DNA of 64,000 nt from Candidatus Saccharimonadota bacterium (GCA_905373835.1 CAJPUN010000006.1:4728-68727); one strand, 5' to 3'; numbered from the stretch's first letter, positions 1 to 7,865 are shown. The notes: generated from the letters alone by a model not told the origin. Program-made: numbers and translations.

Positions 1-2
1 TC

Positions 3-458
3 GCGCGAGATGACTATACGAACAAGCAGAAGCAAGCGATTGCTCAGCTCGTTGTTGAATATGGGATCACCCCTGATGGATATAGCAATGAGGCGATTGT
101 CCGCGAAGCAGCACTCCGCATGACGGAAGAACGTCTTGGCGTGCGCGAGTATACGACAATTGGGCAGAATGATGCGTTTGTGCAGCGCTATACTGCTCTT
201 GCGGAGTCTTTGGGTGTCGGTATGATTAGTCATATGAACTCGGCTGATTATGCGATGGAGCGTGCAGTGCAAGGTTTTTCGCAGGAGAATGATTGGCATG
301 ATGATCCAACACTACACTTCTCAATGTTCCAAAATGGTAAGCTGCCATCGCTTGATGCAATGCGTACCGCGGTATGGGCTGGTTATTTACCAGCAGTCGA
401 TATTGCCAAAGCACATACAAAAGCAGACGCGCACATCAATAGCGGTCTAGAATATTAA
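3..458 (+). CDS. Hypothetical protein, 5' end outside the window
   Basis: The reading frame is open from the first complete codon of the window to a TAA stop, so the start lies upstream. An internal ATG at 120 exists, but the frame before it reads as ordinary protein and no ribosome binding site precedes it. The visible 151 residues are soluble and mostly helical, with no signal peptide, membrane segment or repeat. The end has an acidic/histidine-rich stretch (DWHDDPTLHFSMF) and an Ala/Lys/His-rich tail. I do not recognise a family. It is separated from rpsB by about 140 bases that hold the rpsB promoter, so it belongs to a different upstream unit. Confidence 0.6.
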   Translation, partial: ARDDYTNKQKQAIAQLVVEYGITPDGYSNEAIVREAALRMTEERLGVREYTTIGQNDAFVQRYTALAESLGVGMISHMNSADYAMERAVQGFSQENDWHDDPTLHFSMFQNGKLPSLDAMRTAVWAGYLPAVDIAKAHTKADAHINSGLEY

Positions 459-512
459 CAGCTTTCTTGTATGAGAAAATGCAGCCATACCTATGAGAAT
501 AACGCATAGTAT

Positions 513-520
513 GCTATAAT
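513..520 (+). promoter_or_regulatory. Extended -10 promoter for rpsB-tsf
   Basis: TGC directly followed by TATAAT (515-520). It lies about 80 bases before the rpsB start, leaving a leader that carries a normal AAGGAG ribosome binding site. No good -35 is visible, as expected for an extended -10. Confidence 0.6.
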
Positions 521-599
521 TATCTCGTAACTAACCATAACGACACAGCTCCACACCACTCCATACCGTGTGGGGCAAGGCAAAAAGGAGTAATGCGAT

Positions 600-1301
600 A
601 TGGCCGTGCAGGCAGATATCAAGGCTTTGTTTGAAGCCGGTGCTCATTTTGGGCACAAGACCAGCCGGTGGCATCCGAAGATGGCACCATATATTCATAG
701 TAAGCGGCAAGATAGCCACATCATCGACCTGGCCAAGACGGTCGAGGCACTGAATGTGGCGCTGCCCATCATTAGCAAGACAGTGGCAAGCGGCAAGCAA
801 GTCCTCTTCGTTGGCACCAAGAAGCAGGCGAAGGACATCACACGCCAAGCGGCCGAGGCAGTTGGCCAGCCATATGTGACCAACCGCTGGGTTGGTGGGA
901 TGCTCACCAATGTGACGACCACCACAGCGCAGATCAAGAAGCTCAAGGATTTGGAGCGCCGCATGGCCAGTGGCGACCTCGAGAAGCGCTATAACAAGCT
1001 AGAAGTCCAGCGCTACCAAGAAGAGATCGACAGCCTCAACTTCAAATACGGTGGTATCAAAGACCTCAATGGCAAGCCCGGCCTGGTGCTGGTGCTCGAC
1101 ATCTTGGCCGACAACAACGCTTTGCGTGAGGCCAAGACGCTGGGTGTGCCAGTGATCGGTATTGTTGACACCAACGCCAACCCCGACTTGGTTGATTATC
1201 CTATCCCCGCCAACGATGATGCGATCAAGAGCCTGCAGCTGATGCTTGATTACTTCAGTGCAGCAGTCAACGGGGGCAAGGCAACGAAGGAGGAGAACTA
1301 A
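600..1301 (+). CDS. rpsB: 30S ribosomal protein uS2
   Basis: Ribosomal protein S2 of the small subunit, which helps recruit S1 and mRNA. The 233-residue product is of normal family length. It starts with the typical block around LFEAGAHFGHKTSRWHPKM and contains the conserved NRWVGGMLTN segment near residues 97-106 and the VIGIVDTNANPDLVDYPIPA segment near residues 185-204. The ATG at 600 is preceded by AAAGGAG at good spacing. It is followed after two bases by tsf, the usual bacterial rpsB-tsf order, so both are probably transcribed from the extended -10 at 513. Nothing in the sequence is unusual. Confidence 0.98.
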   Translation: MAVQADIKALFEAGAHFGHKTSRWHPKMAPYIHSKRQDSHIIDLAKTVEALNVALPIISKTVASGKQVLFVGTKKQAKDITRQAAEAVGQPYVTNRWVGGMLTNVTTTTAQIKKLKDLERRMASGDLEKRYNKLEVQRYQEEIDSLNFKYGGIKDLNGKPGLVLVLDILADNNALREAKTLGVPVIGIVDTNANPDLVDYPIPANDDAIKSLQLMLDYFSAAVNGGKATKEEN

Positions 1302-1303
1302 CC

Positions 1304-1900
1304 ATGGCAGTGACGATTGACGACATCAAGAAGCTCAAAGAACTGACTGGCATTGGCCTGACCGATGCCAAGAAGGCGCTGGTGGAGGCCGAAGGTGACT
1401 TCGACTCAGCACTCAATGCTTTGCGCAAAAAAGGCCTGACCAAAGCGGAGAAAAAGGGCGACCGCGAGACCCGTGAAGGGTTGATCGAGAGCTATGTCCA
1501 CAGTGGTCGGATCGGTGTGGTGGTCGAGGTCAACTGCGAGACAGACTTTGTGGCCCGCCTGCCTGAGTTTAAAGAGTTTGCGCACCAGATTGCTATGCAG
1601 GTTGCTGCGATGAACCCGCGCTATGCTACGATGGACGACATCCCAGCTGAGGTATATGACGTCAAGAAGCAGGAGTTTCTCGCCAGTGATGCTTTGGCAA
1701 GCAAGCCTGAGGCAATGCGCGATCAAATCGTCGAAGGGCAGCTCAAGAAGCACTTCGCCGAGCAGGTCTTGGCCGAGCAAGCCTTTGTGCTCGACGACAG
1801 CAAGACGGTTGGCCAGCTCATCAAAGAGCAGGTGGCACTGCGTGGCGAGAATGTCCGCGTTAGCCAGTTCAAGCGGATTGAGCTGGGCGTGACGGAGTAG
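1304..1900 (+). CDS. tsf: Elongation factor Ts
   Basis: Nucleotide exchange factor that regenerates EF-Tu-GTP during translation elongation in the cytoplasm. The 198-residue product is the short form, comparable to the Thermus-type protein and well below the roughly 280 residues of enterobacterial EF-Ts. The N-terminal UBA-like domain (about residues 1-50) has the diagnostic LKELTGIGLTDAKKALVEA segment. The core begins with the EVNCETDFVAR motif near residues 74-84, which contacts EF-Tu. AAGGAGGAG lies just before the ATG, overlapping the end of rpsB. A strong intrinsic terminator follows at 1927, ending the rpsB-tsf unit. The usual next gene, pyrH, is absent. Confidence 0.98.
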   Translation: MAVTIDDIKKLKELTGIGLTDAKKALVEAEGDFDSALNALRKKGLTKAEKKGDRETREGLIESYVHSGRIGVVVEVNCETDFVARLPEFKEFAHQIAMQVAAMNPRYATMDDIPAEVYDVKKQEFLASDALASKPEAMRDQIVEGQLKKHFAEQVLAEQAFVLDDSKTVGQLIKEQVALRGENVRVSQFKRIELGVTE

Positions 1901-1926
1901 TCACAAGAGAGTAAACTTTTGCGTAG

Positions 1927-1959
1927 CGAGTGGCATGAGAAATGTGCCACTCGTTTTTT
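1927..1959 (+). terminator. Intrinsic terminator of rpsB-tsf
   Basis: Perfect 9-bp stem CGAGTGGCA / TGCCACTCG with a 9-base loop, followed by six T residues. It lies 26 bases after the tsf stop. Confidence 0.9.
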
Positions 1960-1990
1960 ATGTAAACTCTCCTCACACCCCAGCAAATAA

Positions 1991-1999
1991 TGGTACAAT
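1991..1999 (+). promoter_or_regulatory. Extended -10 promoter for frr
   Basis: TGG followed by TACAAT (1994-1999), 26 bases before the frr ATG, with AAGGAG between them. It follows the tsf terminator, so frr starts a new transcript. Confidence 0.5.
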
Positions 2000-2025
2000 A
2001 AAGGAAAACCAAGAAGGAGATCGCG

Positions 2026-2580
2026 ATGTTTGATACCACCCCCTACGAAGAAAAGATGAACCACGTGCTAGAGCACCTGGAGGAGCGCCTGGGGAAGATC
2101 CGCACCGGCCGGGCTCATGCGAGTATGCTGGATGGCATTATGGTCGAGGCGTATGGCACCAGTATACCACTCAACCAAGTGGCCAACGTGACGGCACCAG
2201 AGGCAACGCTGCTGCAGATCACGCCATTTGACCCAGCTAATTTGCAAAAAATCGCCAGCGCCATCCGGGCCGATCAAGCCCTTGGCCTTAACCCCAGCGA
2301 CGATGGCCACGTCGTCCGCGTGCCAGTGCCACCGCTCACAGAGGAGCGCCGCAAGCAATTGGTCAAGCAAGCCAGCGAGAAGGTAGAAGAAGCACGCATT
2401 GCCCTGCGCGGGGTGCGCCAAGATGCCCTGAAGGACGCCAAACGCCGCAAAGAAGCCAAAGAGCTGAGTGAAGATGACGTGAAGGCAGTGGAGAAGGAGA
2501 TCGATCGTCTCATGGCGCAGCACCAAGCCACGATAGAAGCCGCCTTTGCCGCTAAAGAGAAGGATATTTTGACAATTTAA
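2026..2580 (+). CDS. frr: Ribosome recycling factor
   Basis: Splits the post-termination ribosome together with EF-G. The 184 residues match the family's usual 185. The conserved start region contains LGKIRTGRAHASMLDGIMVEAYG (about residues 24-46, here only named as the tRNA-mimic domain I entrance), and VPVPPLTEERRKQLVKQ lies near residues 99-115. The C-terminal helix is long, acidic and basic. AAGGAGATC precedes the ATG. It begins a new unit after the tsf terminator, and uppS follows about 50 bases later, keeping the common frr-uppS order. In most bacteria pyrH sits just before it; here it does not. Confidence 0.98.
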   Translation: MFDTTPYEEKMNHVLEHLEERLGKIRTGRAHASMLDGIMVEAYGTSIPLNQVANVTAPEATLLQITPFDPANLQKIASAIRADQALGLNPSDDGHVVRVPVPPLTEERRKQLVKQASEKVEEARIALRGVRQDALKDAKRRKEAKELSEDDVKAVEKEIDRLMAQHQATIEAAFAAKEKDILTI

Positions 2581-2632
2581 TGACATTCTCTCTGCCGACG
2601 TACGCAACCAACCGCCCATCACGGAGCCACGC

Positions 2633-3328
2633 ATGAGTGACACCACGCACTTGCCGCAGCATGTGGGCTATATTGTTGATGGCAATCGGCGCTGGGCCAA
2701 GCAGCGTGGCCTCTCGGCTCAAGAGGGGCACAGTGCTGGCTACGAGAAACTGCGCGATATTGCCCTTACCACCATCGAGCGTGGTGTGCCCTATGTCAGC
2801 GCCTATATCTTTAGCACCGAGAACTGGCATCGTAGCGGCCCAGAGGTCAAGCACTTAATGAATCTGCTGGTAACGATGTTAGAGCGCGATCTGCCGATCT
2901 TCATCGAGCATGAGGTGCGCATCCGCGTGGCAGGGACGCGCCTGCGCCTAAGCCGGCGGGTCAAGAAGGCGATCGATGCTGCTGAGGCTGCCACCAAGGA
3001 TTTGCGGCAGGGTACGATGGTGCTGTCATTTAATTATGGTGGGCAGCAGGAGATTATCGACGCGGTCAATCGCTTGCGCAAAACGCTTTCTGTCCACAAG
3101 AAGGTAACGGCCCAGATCTTTGAGCAATTTTTGTATACACCAGATGTGCCGCCGTGTGATTTGATCGTTCGCACCAGTGGTGAGCAGCGGCTGAGCAACT
3201 TCATGCTGTGGCGCAGCGCCTATAGCGAGCTGCTGTTCTTGGATAAGCCATGGCCAGATATGACACACGCCGACGTTGATGCTCTGCTGGCCGAATACGC
3301 CCGGCGGCAGCGACGCTTTGGAGGATAA
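2633..3328 (+). CDS. uppS: Isoprenyl transferase (undecaprenyl diphosphate synthase)
   Basis: cis-Prenyltransferase that condenses isopentenyl diphosphate units onto farnesyl diphosphate to make the undecaprenyl carrier lipid for cell-wall synthesis. The 231 residues contain the catalytic Asp in IVDGNRRWAKQRG (near residue 16), the FSTENWHR segment with the expected Phe-Ser-Thr-Glu-Asn-Trp pattern, and the C-terminal IVRTSGEQRLSNFMLW substrate-binding motif. A GGAG lies 9 bases before the ATG. The next gene, rseP, starts 12 bases downstream, consistent with one transcript. The upstream isoprenoid gene dxr and the phospholipid gene cdsA that normally lie between uppS and rseP are missing. Confidence 0.95.
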   Translation: MSDTTHLPQHVGYIVDGNRRWAKQRGLSAQEGHSAGYEKLRDIALTTIERGVPYVSAYIFSTENWHRSGPEVKHLMNLLVTMLERDLPIFIEHEVRIRVAGTRLRLSRRVKKAIDAAEAATKDLRQGTMVLSFNYGGQQEIIDAVNRLRKTLSVHKKVTAQIFEQFLYTPDVPPCDLIVRTSGEQRLSNFMLWRSAYSELLFLDKPWPDMTHADVDALLAEYARRQRRFGG

Positions 3329-3340
3329 CGAAGGAGGAAT

Positions 3341-4507
3341 ATGGAAATAGTGATTGGTATTATTATTGGAGTCATCGCACTGACGCTACTGGTGGCAACG
3401 CACGAGCTGGGCCATGGTATTGTGGCGCGGCGCAATGGTGTGGTGGTGGAGGAGTTTGGTATTGGCTTTCCGCCACGGGCCTATAGCAAGGTGATCAAAA
3501 AAAGTATTCTGGGCGAGAATGTTCGCTTCTCGCTCAACTGGCTGCCGCTGGGTGGCTTTGTTAAGCTGCAGGGCGAGCACGATGCGGCCGATCAGCCTGG
3601 TGATTATGGCGCAGCAACCTTTTGGCAAAAGACCAAGATATTGCTGGCTGGCGTGACCGTCAACTGGCTGACCGCAGTGGTGCTCCTCACTGGCCTCGCC
3701 TGGGTGGGCTTGCCTAAGATGATCGACAACCAATTTTACCTACCAAGCGACGCAGTGGTGAGCAACCACCCAGTGCAGCTTGGCGCGCTCACTCCTGGCT
3801 TGCCCGCCGCCAAGGCAGGCCTCCGCCAGGGTGATGCAATTAACCAGCTGGCTGGGCAAACGGTGCGCAGCACGACCGACCTAGCGCACTTCGCGAGCCA
3901 GCACAAGGGCGAAACCGTACCCGTAGTGTACACCCGCGGTGATAAGCAAGCCACTGCCATGGTGGCGCTGCGCAAAGATAATCCCGATCGCAAAGGCTAC
4001 CTAGGGGCAGAGCTCACCAAGCAGCAAGATACGATCCGCGCCACCTGGTCGGCACCAATTGTCGGTGTGGTGACGACAGCGCAGCTTACTGGAGTGACGC
4101 TCCAGGGCCTGGGTGATATGGTGGTAAATCTCGCCACCAGTCTGGTGCAGCAGTTTAGTAGCGACAGCGCGACGAGCCAGCAGGCCAAGCAAAATCTCTC
4201 GCAGGTGGGCAATGCCGTGGCTGGCCCGGTGGGGATCTTTGCCATTATCTTCCCAGCGGCGGGGCAGGCTGGCGTGGTGCATGTGTTGCTGCTGACGGCG
4301 ATTATTGCGTTATCGCTGGCAGTGATGAATATCTTGCCCATCCCTGCGCTTGATGGTGGTCGCTGGACAGTGATGGCGATCTTCCGCCTGCTGCGCAAAC
4401 CACTCAGCAAGCAGATGGAAGAGAATATCCAAGCGGCTGGTTTCTTGTGTTTGCTTGGCTTAATTGTGCTCGTGACGATTGCTGATATAGGGAAGTTGGT
4501 GCACTGA
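3341..4507 (+). CDS. rseP: Site-2-type membrane zinc metalloprotease (RseP/M50 family)
   Basis: Intramembrane protease of the M50 family. Relatives cut membrane-anchored regulators or remnant signal peptides. The HELGH zinc motif is at residues 21-25 inside the first membrane helix. A PDZ-like region follows (roughly residues 150-220, with the GLRQGDAINQLAGQ signature). The second active-site motif, NILPIPALDGG, lies near residues 329-339 in a later helix and supplies the Asp zinc ligand. Length 388 is normal for the family. The start is preceded by AAGGAGGA. It is the last gene of the frr-uppS-rseP run, and no substrate such as an anti-sigma factor is seen in the window. Confidence 0.93.
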   Translation: MEIVIGIIIGVIALTLLVATHELGHGIVARRNGVVVEEFGIGFPPRAYSKVIKKSILGENVRFSLNWLPLGGFVKLQGEHDAADQPGDYGAATFWQKTKILLAGVTVNWLTAVVLLTGLAWVGLPKMIDNQFYLPSDAVVSNHPVQLGALTPGLPAAKAGLRQGDAINQLAGQTVRSTTDLAHFASQHKGETVPVVYTRGDKQATAMVALRKDNPDRKGYLGAELTKQQDTIRATWSAPIVGVVTTAQLTGVTLQGLGDMVVNLATSLVQQFSSDSATSQQAKQNLSQVGNAVAGPVGIFAIIFPAAGQAGVVHVLLLTAIIALSLAVMNILPIPALDGGRWTVMAIFRLLRKPLSKQMEENIQAAGFLCLLGLIVLVTIADIGKLVH

Positions 4508-4613
4508 TGCAGGCTATGCAGTGTAGTAGGGCAGAGCGTTATCGTGGAGGGTTGCAGCGCAGGGAGCTATGGTTGCTCAATCGCGTCATGGTAATGCATA
4601 AGGAACTCGCTTC

Positions 4614-5411
4614 ATGATACGCGTTGCTCTCCGCCCCAAAGCCGCTCACCCCTCCCGGCCCAAGACGCCGCTCACGCCACGCCAGAGCCTGCTGCGCGTT
4701 GCCTCGTGGCTCGGTTGGCCGCTGTGGGTCTGGCTGAGCTTTATGGGGGCAGGGCTACTCTGCAGCGCAGTACTCTACCTTCTCTTTCATGGCCAGGAGT
4801 CGGTGCCGGTCTTGCCGCTCATTATGATGCAAACGGCGGTTTATGTGGTGGCATTGGCGCTGCTGATTGGTCTGCCGTGGCTTGTGTGGCGCGCACGGCC
4901 CAAGGCGCCAGCGAGCTTTCGCACCACCTGGCGCCAGCTTGGGTGGCGGCGCTCGCTGCAGTGGCGCGACTTTGGCTGGGCGCTAGTTGGCTTCATTATC
5001 TACATTGTGCTATCGATGATCGCACTGGCGGCGGCCAAGCAGTGGCTGCCTGGCTTTGACGCGACTCAGGCACAAAATCTCGGTTTCAAGCAGCTCTATG
5101 GCGCAGAGCGCTTGCTCGCCTTTGCAATGTTGGTGGTGGTAGCACCAGTGGCCGAGGAGCTGGTGTTTCGTGGTTATTTGTATAGCAAACTCCACGCTGC
5201 GCACATGCCGCTGTGGCTCATTACAGTGGTGGTGAGTGGGCTCTTTGGCTATGTGCACGGCCAGCTCAACGTTGGCATCGATGTCGCGATTCTCAGCATC
5301 GTGCTAGTGGCACTGCGTCAGACGACTGGCACAATATGGCCCGGCATTCTCATTCATATGGTCAAGAATGCGATTGCATTTTTGGCGATGTTTGTCTTTA
5401 TGGTGGGGTAG
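4614..5411 (+). CDS. CPBP family intramembrane metalloprotease
   Basis: A 265-residue protein with about seven hydrophobic segments and a basic N-terminus. It carries the CPBP (Abi/CAAX protease-like) motifs: the glutamate pair in APVAEELVFRGYLY near residues 181-182, followed by FGYVHGQLN near residue 210 with the second-motif histidine, and HMVKNAIAF at the end as the likely third motif (His...Asn). Known members are membrane proteases or maturation factors, and many sit near bacteriocin or envelope genes. A second, divergent member lies at 58620-59594. The ATG follows AAGGAA at 12 bases. It has its own 106-base upstream gap and no clear promoter. Confidence 0.88.
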   Translation: MIRVALRPKAAHPSRPKTPLTPRQSLLRVASWLGWPLWVWLSFMGAGLLCSAVLYLLFHGQESVPVLPLIMMQTAVYVVALALLIGLPWLVWRARPKAPASFRTTWRQLGWRRSLQWRDFGWALVGFIIYIVLSMIALAAAKQWLPGFDATQAQNLGFKQLYGAERLLAFAMLVVVAPVAEELVFRGYLYSKLHAAHMPLWLITVVVSGLFGYVHGQLNVGIDVAILSIVLVALRQTTGTIWPGILIHMVKNAIAFLAMFVFMVG

Positions 5412-5510
5412 GGAAGAGCTGGCTAGCGAGCGCAACTCAGAAACCTTATTTTTGTGTCGATATCTTTTCTCCTGTACCAATCCTAACCCCTCTTTCTCGG
5501 TGTCTCTCCA

Positions 5511-5627
5511 CTGGCGCAGGAGCTCATCGAACAAGAAAATATCTGGAGGCCAGCAACCAAACATACGGAAAAGCACCACCATTCTATCTGGCCGGAACAT
5601 TTTCGGTTTGGTGAGCTATTGCGCCAG
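5511..5627. ncRNA. Candidate structured RNA, copy 1 (strand unresolved)
   Basis: Intergenic element closed by CTGGCGCA (5511-5518) pairing with TGCGCCAG (5620-5627), then AGCTC (5521-5525) with GAGCT (5613-5617). Inside, TCGAA (5527-5531) faces TTCGG (5602-5606), and GGCCAG (5548-5553) pairs with CTGGCC (5588-5593). The core is nearly the same as the reverse complement of 54923-55051, although the closing stem differs in sequence. It lies in the 302-base gap between the CPBP gene and proS; the rest of that gap shows only the proS promoter. It does not match a riboswitch or ncRNA family I know. No U-tract terminator flanks it on either strand. Confidence 0.6.
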
Positions 5628-5700
5628 CGGTTGGCTTCGAGATGAGGTTATGAGCATTCAGCCTGGCAGCCGCATGCCACTTTTGCCAATCTTGTGTTAC

Positions 5701-5706
5701 TATAAG
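5701..5706 (+). promoter_or_regulatory. -10 box for proS, seven bases before the start
   Basis: TATAAG, then seven bases, then the ATG of proS. This spacing places the transcription start at or very near the first codon. Confidence 0.45.
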
Positions 5707-5713
5707 AGAGATT

Positions 5714-6979
5714 ATGCGATTATCACACACCTTTACCCGTACCCGCAAACAAGCCCCCGCCGATGAGGTGGCGCACAACGCCCAGCTGCTGATTCGCGCG
5801 GGCTACGTGCACAAGACGATGGCTGGCGTCTATTCCTACACGCCGCTGGGCCTGGCCGTGCTGGAGAACATCAAGCAAATCGTCCGCGAAGAAATGAACC
5901 GCATCAGCAGCCAGGAACTGCTGATGAGCACCCTGCAGCGCCAGGAGCTCTGGCAGGAGACTGGCCGCTGGAGCGATGAGCTGGTCGACGTGTGGTTCAA
6001 GTCGCGCCTGCAGGATGGCACCGAGGTCGGCTTTGGCTGGACGCACGAGGAGCCGATTATCGAGCTCCTGCGCAGCTACCTGAAGAGTTACAAAGACCTG
6101 CCCATCAGCGTCTACCAATTCCAGAACAAACTCCGCAACGAGCTGCGCGCCAAGAGTGGCATCATGCGTGGGCGTGAGTTTATCATGAAGGATATGTATA
6201 GCATCCACGCCAGTAAGGAAGACCTGGAGGCCTACTACCAAGCGGTTATCGAGGCCTATAAGCGCTGCTACCACCGCTTTGGCCTGGGGGATGACACCTA
6301 CGTCACCTTTGCCAGCGGCGGGGCCTTTACCAAGTTTAGCCACGAATTCCAGACGATCTGCGCGGCGGGTGAGGACTACATCTACCTGCACCGCGGCCGC
6401 AATCTGGCAATCAACGAAGAAGTGGTGGACGAAGCTATAATTGAGCTTGGCATTGATAAGAGCGAGCTTGAGCGCGTCAAGACGGCTGAGGTGGGCAATA
6501 TCTTCAACTTTGGTACCCAAAAATCAGAGGAAATGGGCCTGGTCTTTACCGGCGAGGATGGCCGCCAGCACCACGCCTACATGGGCAGCTACGGCATCGG
6601 CATCACCCGCGTGATGGGCGTGATTGTAGAGAAATTCGCCGACGACAAGGGCCTGGTGTGGCCAGAAGAAATAGCGCCAGCCCGTGTACACCTGGTGCAG
6701 ATTGGCAAGGAATCGGTCGCAGCGGCAGACGAGCTCTACGATACACTGCAGCAGGCTGGCATCAGCGTGTTGTATGATGACCGCGCCGCCCGCCCTGGGG
6801 AGAAATTCGCCGACGCAGAGTTACTCGGCATGCCAACCCGCGTCACGGTGAGCGATCGGCTGCTCGAGGCAGAGGAGTGGGAGGTCGTAGATCGTCGGAC
6901 GGGCAAGCAGCAGCGCTTGACGACAAGCCAATTGCTTGCTACACTGGGTAACCATTGCGGAGCTTGTCGCAAGGCATAG
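5714..6979 (+). CDS. proS: Prolyl-tRNA synthetase, short form without the editing insert
   Basis: Class II aminoacyl-tRNA synthetase charging tRNA-Pro. The start region FTRTRKQAPADEVAHNAQLL and the catalytic-core motifs are of the bacterial type: motif 2 around LRAKSGIMRGREFIMKDMYS, and motif 3 around MGSYGIGITRVMGV. At 421 residues it lacks the roughly 180-residue insertion (INS) that bacterial enzymes use to hydrolyse mischarged Ala-tRNA-Pro. The sequence runs directly from motif 2 through the YVTFASGGAFTKFSHEF segment to motif 3. The C-terminal anticodon-binding domain is present (about residues 325-410). There is no ribosome binding site, and the -10 box ends 7 bases upstream, so the mRNA may be leaderless. 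Confidence 0.95.
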   Translation: MRLSHTFTRTRKQAPADEVAHNAQLLIRAGYVHKTMAGVYSYTPLGLAVLENIKQIVREEMNRISSQELLMSTLQRQELWQETGRWSDELVDVWFKSRLQDGTEVGFGWTHEEPIIELLRSYLKSYKDLPISVYQFQNKLRNELRAKSGIMRGREFIMKDMYSIHASKEDLEAYYQAVIEAYKRCYHRFGLGDDTYVTFASGGAFTKFSHEFQTICAAGEDYIYLHRGRNLAINEEVVDEAIIELGIDKSELERVKTAEVGNIFNFGTQKSEEMGLVFTGEDGRQHHAYMGSYGIGITRVMGVIVEKFADDKGLVWPEEIAPARVHLVQIGKESVAAADELYDTLQQAGISVLYDDRAARPGEKFADAELLGMPTRVTVSDRLLEAEEWEVVDRRTGKQQRLTTSQLLATLGNHCGACRKA

Positions 6980-7030
6980 CCATGCCCCTGGCATGCCTCA
7001 CCGACTTTGCAAGAAAGGAGTATGAAGATA

Positions 7031-7489
7031 ATGAAAAAAACTTACCAGATTACTGATGCTGGCCGCCAAGAACTCGAGGCAGAGCTGGAAGAGCTGAAGG
7101 GCCGCCGCGGCGAGATTGCCGAGAAGATTGCTGAGGCCCGTGACTACGGCGACCTGAGTGAAAACGCCGAGTACGACAGCGCACGCGAAGAGCAGGGTGT
7201 GGTGGAGACGCGCATTGCCGAGATCGAGGAGATCTTGCTCAATGCCGAGCAGATTACTGCCCCAAGTACTGGCACTATTCACCTGGGTAGTATCGTCTCT
7301 CTCTCCTCGGATGCTGGGTTAGAAAAGACCTATACTGTGGTAGGCCCAGTTGAGGCCGACCCGCTGGAGAACAAGATTAGCGACGAATCGCCGCTTGGCC
7401 AAGCCTTGCTGGGCCACCGCGCGGGCGAGCAGGTAACAATCACCACCCCCAAGGGCGAGATTACCTACACCATCCAGCAGGTGCAATAA
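7031..7489 (+). CDS. greA: Transcript cleavage factor GreA
   Basis: Binds the secondary channel of RNA polymerase and stimulates cleavage of backtracked RNA. The product has an N-terminal coiled coil (about residues 8-75) with the tip segment DYGDLSENAEYDSAREEQ, whose acidic residues reach the active site, and a C-terminal FKBP-like domain with SPLGQALLGHRAGEQV near residues 118-133. I place the start at ATG 7031 (MKKTYQITDAG), which fits the family start and lies 10 bases after AAAGGAG (7014-7020). The in-frame ATG at 7022 is too close to that site, and a TTG at 7007 precedes it. A strong terminator follows, so the gene closes this unit. Confidence 0.95.
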   Translation: MKKTYQITDAGRQELEAELEELKGRRGEIAEKIAEARDYGDLSENAEYDSAREEQGVVETRIAEIEEILLNAEQITAPSTGTIHLGSIVSLSSDAGLEKTYTVVGPVEADPLENKISDESPLGQALLGHRAGEQVTITTPKGEITYTIQQVQ

Positions 7490-7509
7490 GCGTGTCTCAA
7501 GATAATAGG

Positions 7510-7537
7510 CCGAGCAGTGAGAGCTGCTCGGTTTTTT
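7510..7537 (+). terminator. Intrinsic terminator of greA
   Basis: Stem CCGAGCAG / CTGCTCGG (7510-7517 with 7524-7531), 6-base loop, then six T residues. Confidence 0.92.
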
Positions 7538-7581
7538 ATTAGTACTGGCAGAGGTAGTAGGGGTTGATTCACGCGTGGCGC

Positions 7582-7740
7582 ATGTCTCTAGCTCTTGTGG
7601 TTTATTTATGGTGTGCGTTTGCCTTTCTCCTATTGCATTTGCTTGATGACACGAGAAAGCTCATTGTGAGTGGCGGTGAGTGGCTGACCTTTGGTTTTGG
7701 CATGAGAGAGGCGCATATATACGCAAAAATCCTAGTCTAA
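7582..7740 (+). CDS. Possible 52-residue small membrane protein
   Basis: An ATG-to-TAA frame of 53 codons fills much of the 325-base gap after the greA terminator. The product starts with a hydrophobic segment (LALVVYLWCAFAFLLLHLL, about residues 3-21) followed by a mixed polar tail, the shape of a one-pass membrane peptide. I see no ribosome binding site and no good -10 box, so expression is doubtful. It could also be a remnant. The rest of this gap holds only the promoter of the next gene. Confidence 0.3.
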   Translation: MSLALVVYLWCAFAFLLLHLLDDTRKLIVSGGEWLTFGFGMREAHIYAKILV

Positions 7741-7821
7741 TAGTGCTCAATCTGCGGGCAATGTGCAAGAACCATCCTCAACCATAAGCAACTCACCATC
7801 ATTGCATTATTGTCTATGTTA

Positions 7822-7830
7822 TGCTATGAT
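7822..7830 (+). promoter_or_regulatory. Extended -10 promoter for the gene at 7866
   Basis: TGC-TATGAT (TATGAT at 7825-7830), 35 bases before the ATG, with AAGGAG between. Confidence 0.5.
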
Positions 7831-7865
7831 AGAGGATCAACCATAACAGCCCAAGGAGACCGACG

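Noticed and set aside
5412..5713. T-box riboswitch upstream of proS and glyS
   Set aside because: The elements lie near two synthetase genes, but no T-box antiterminator consensus or specifier loop is visible, and the two copies have opposite orientations relative to the genes.
5723..6520. 265-codon minus-strand frame opposite proS
   Set aside because: It is a shadow of a well-identified synthetase gene; the composition is typical of reverse reading.
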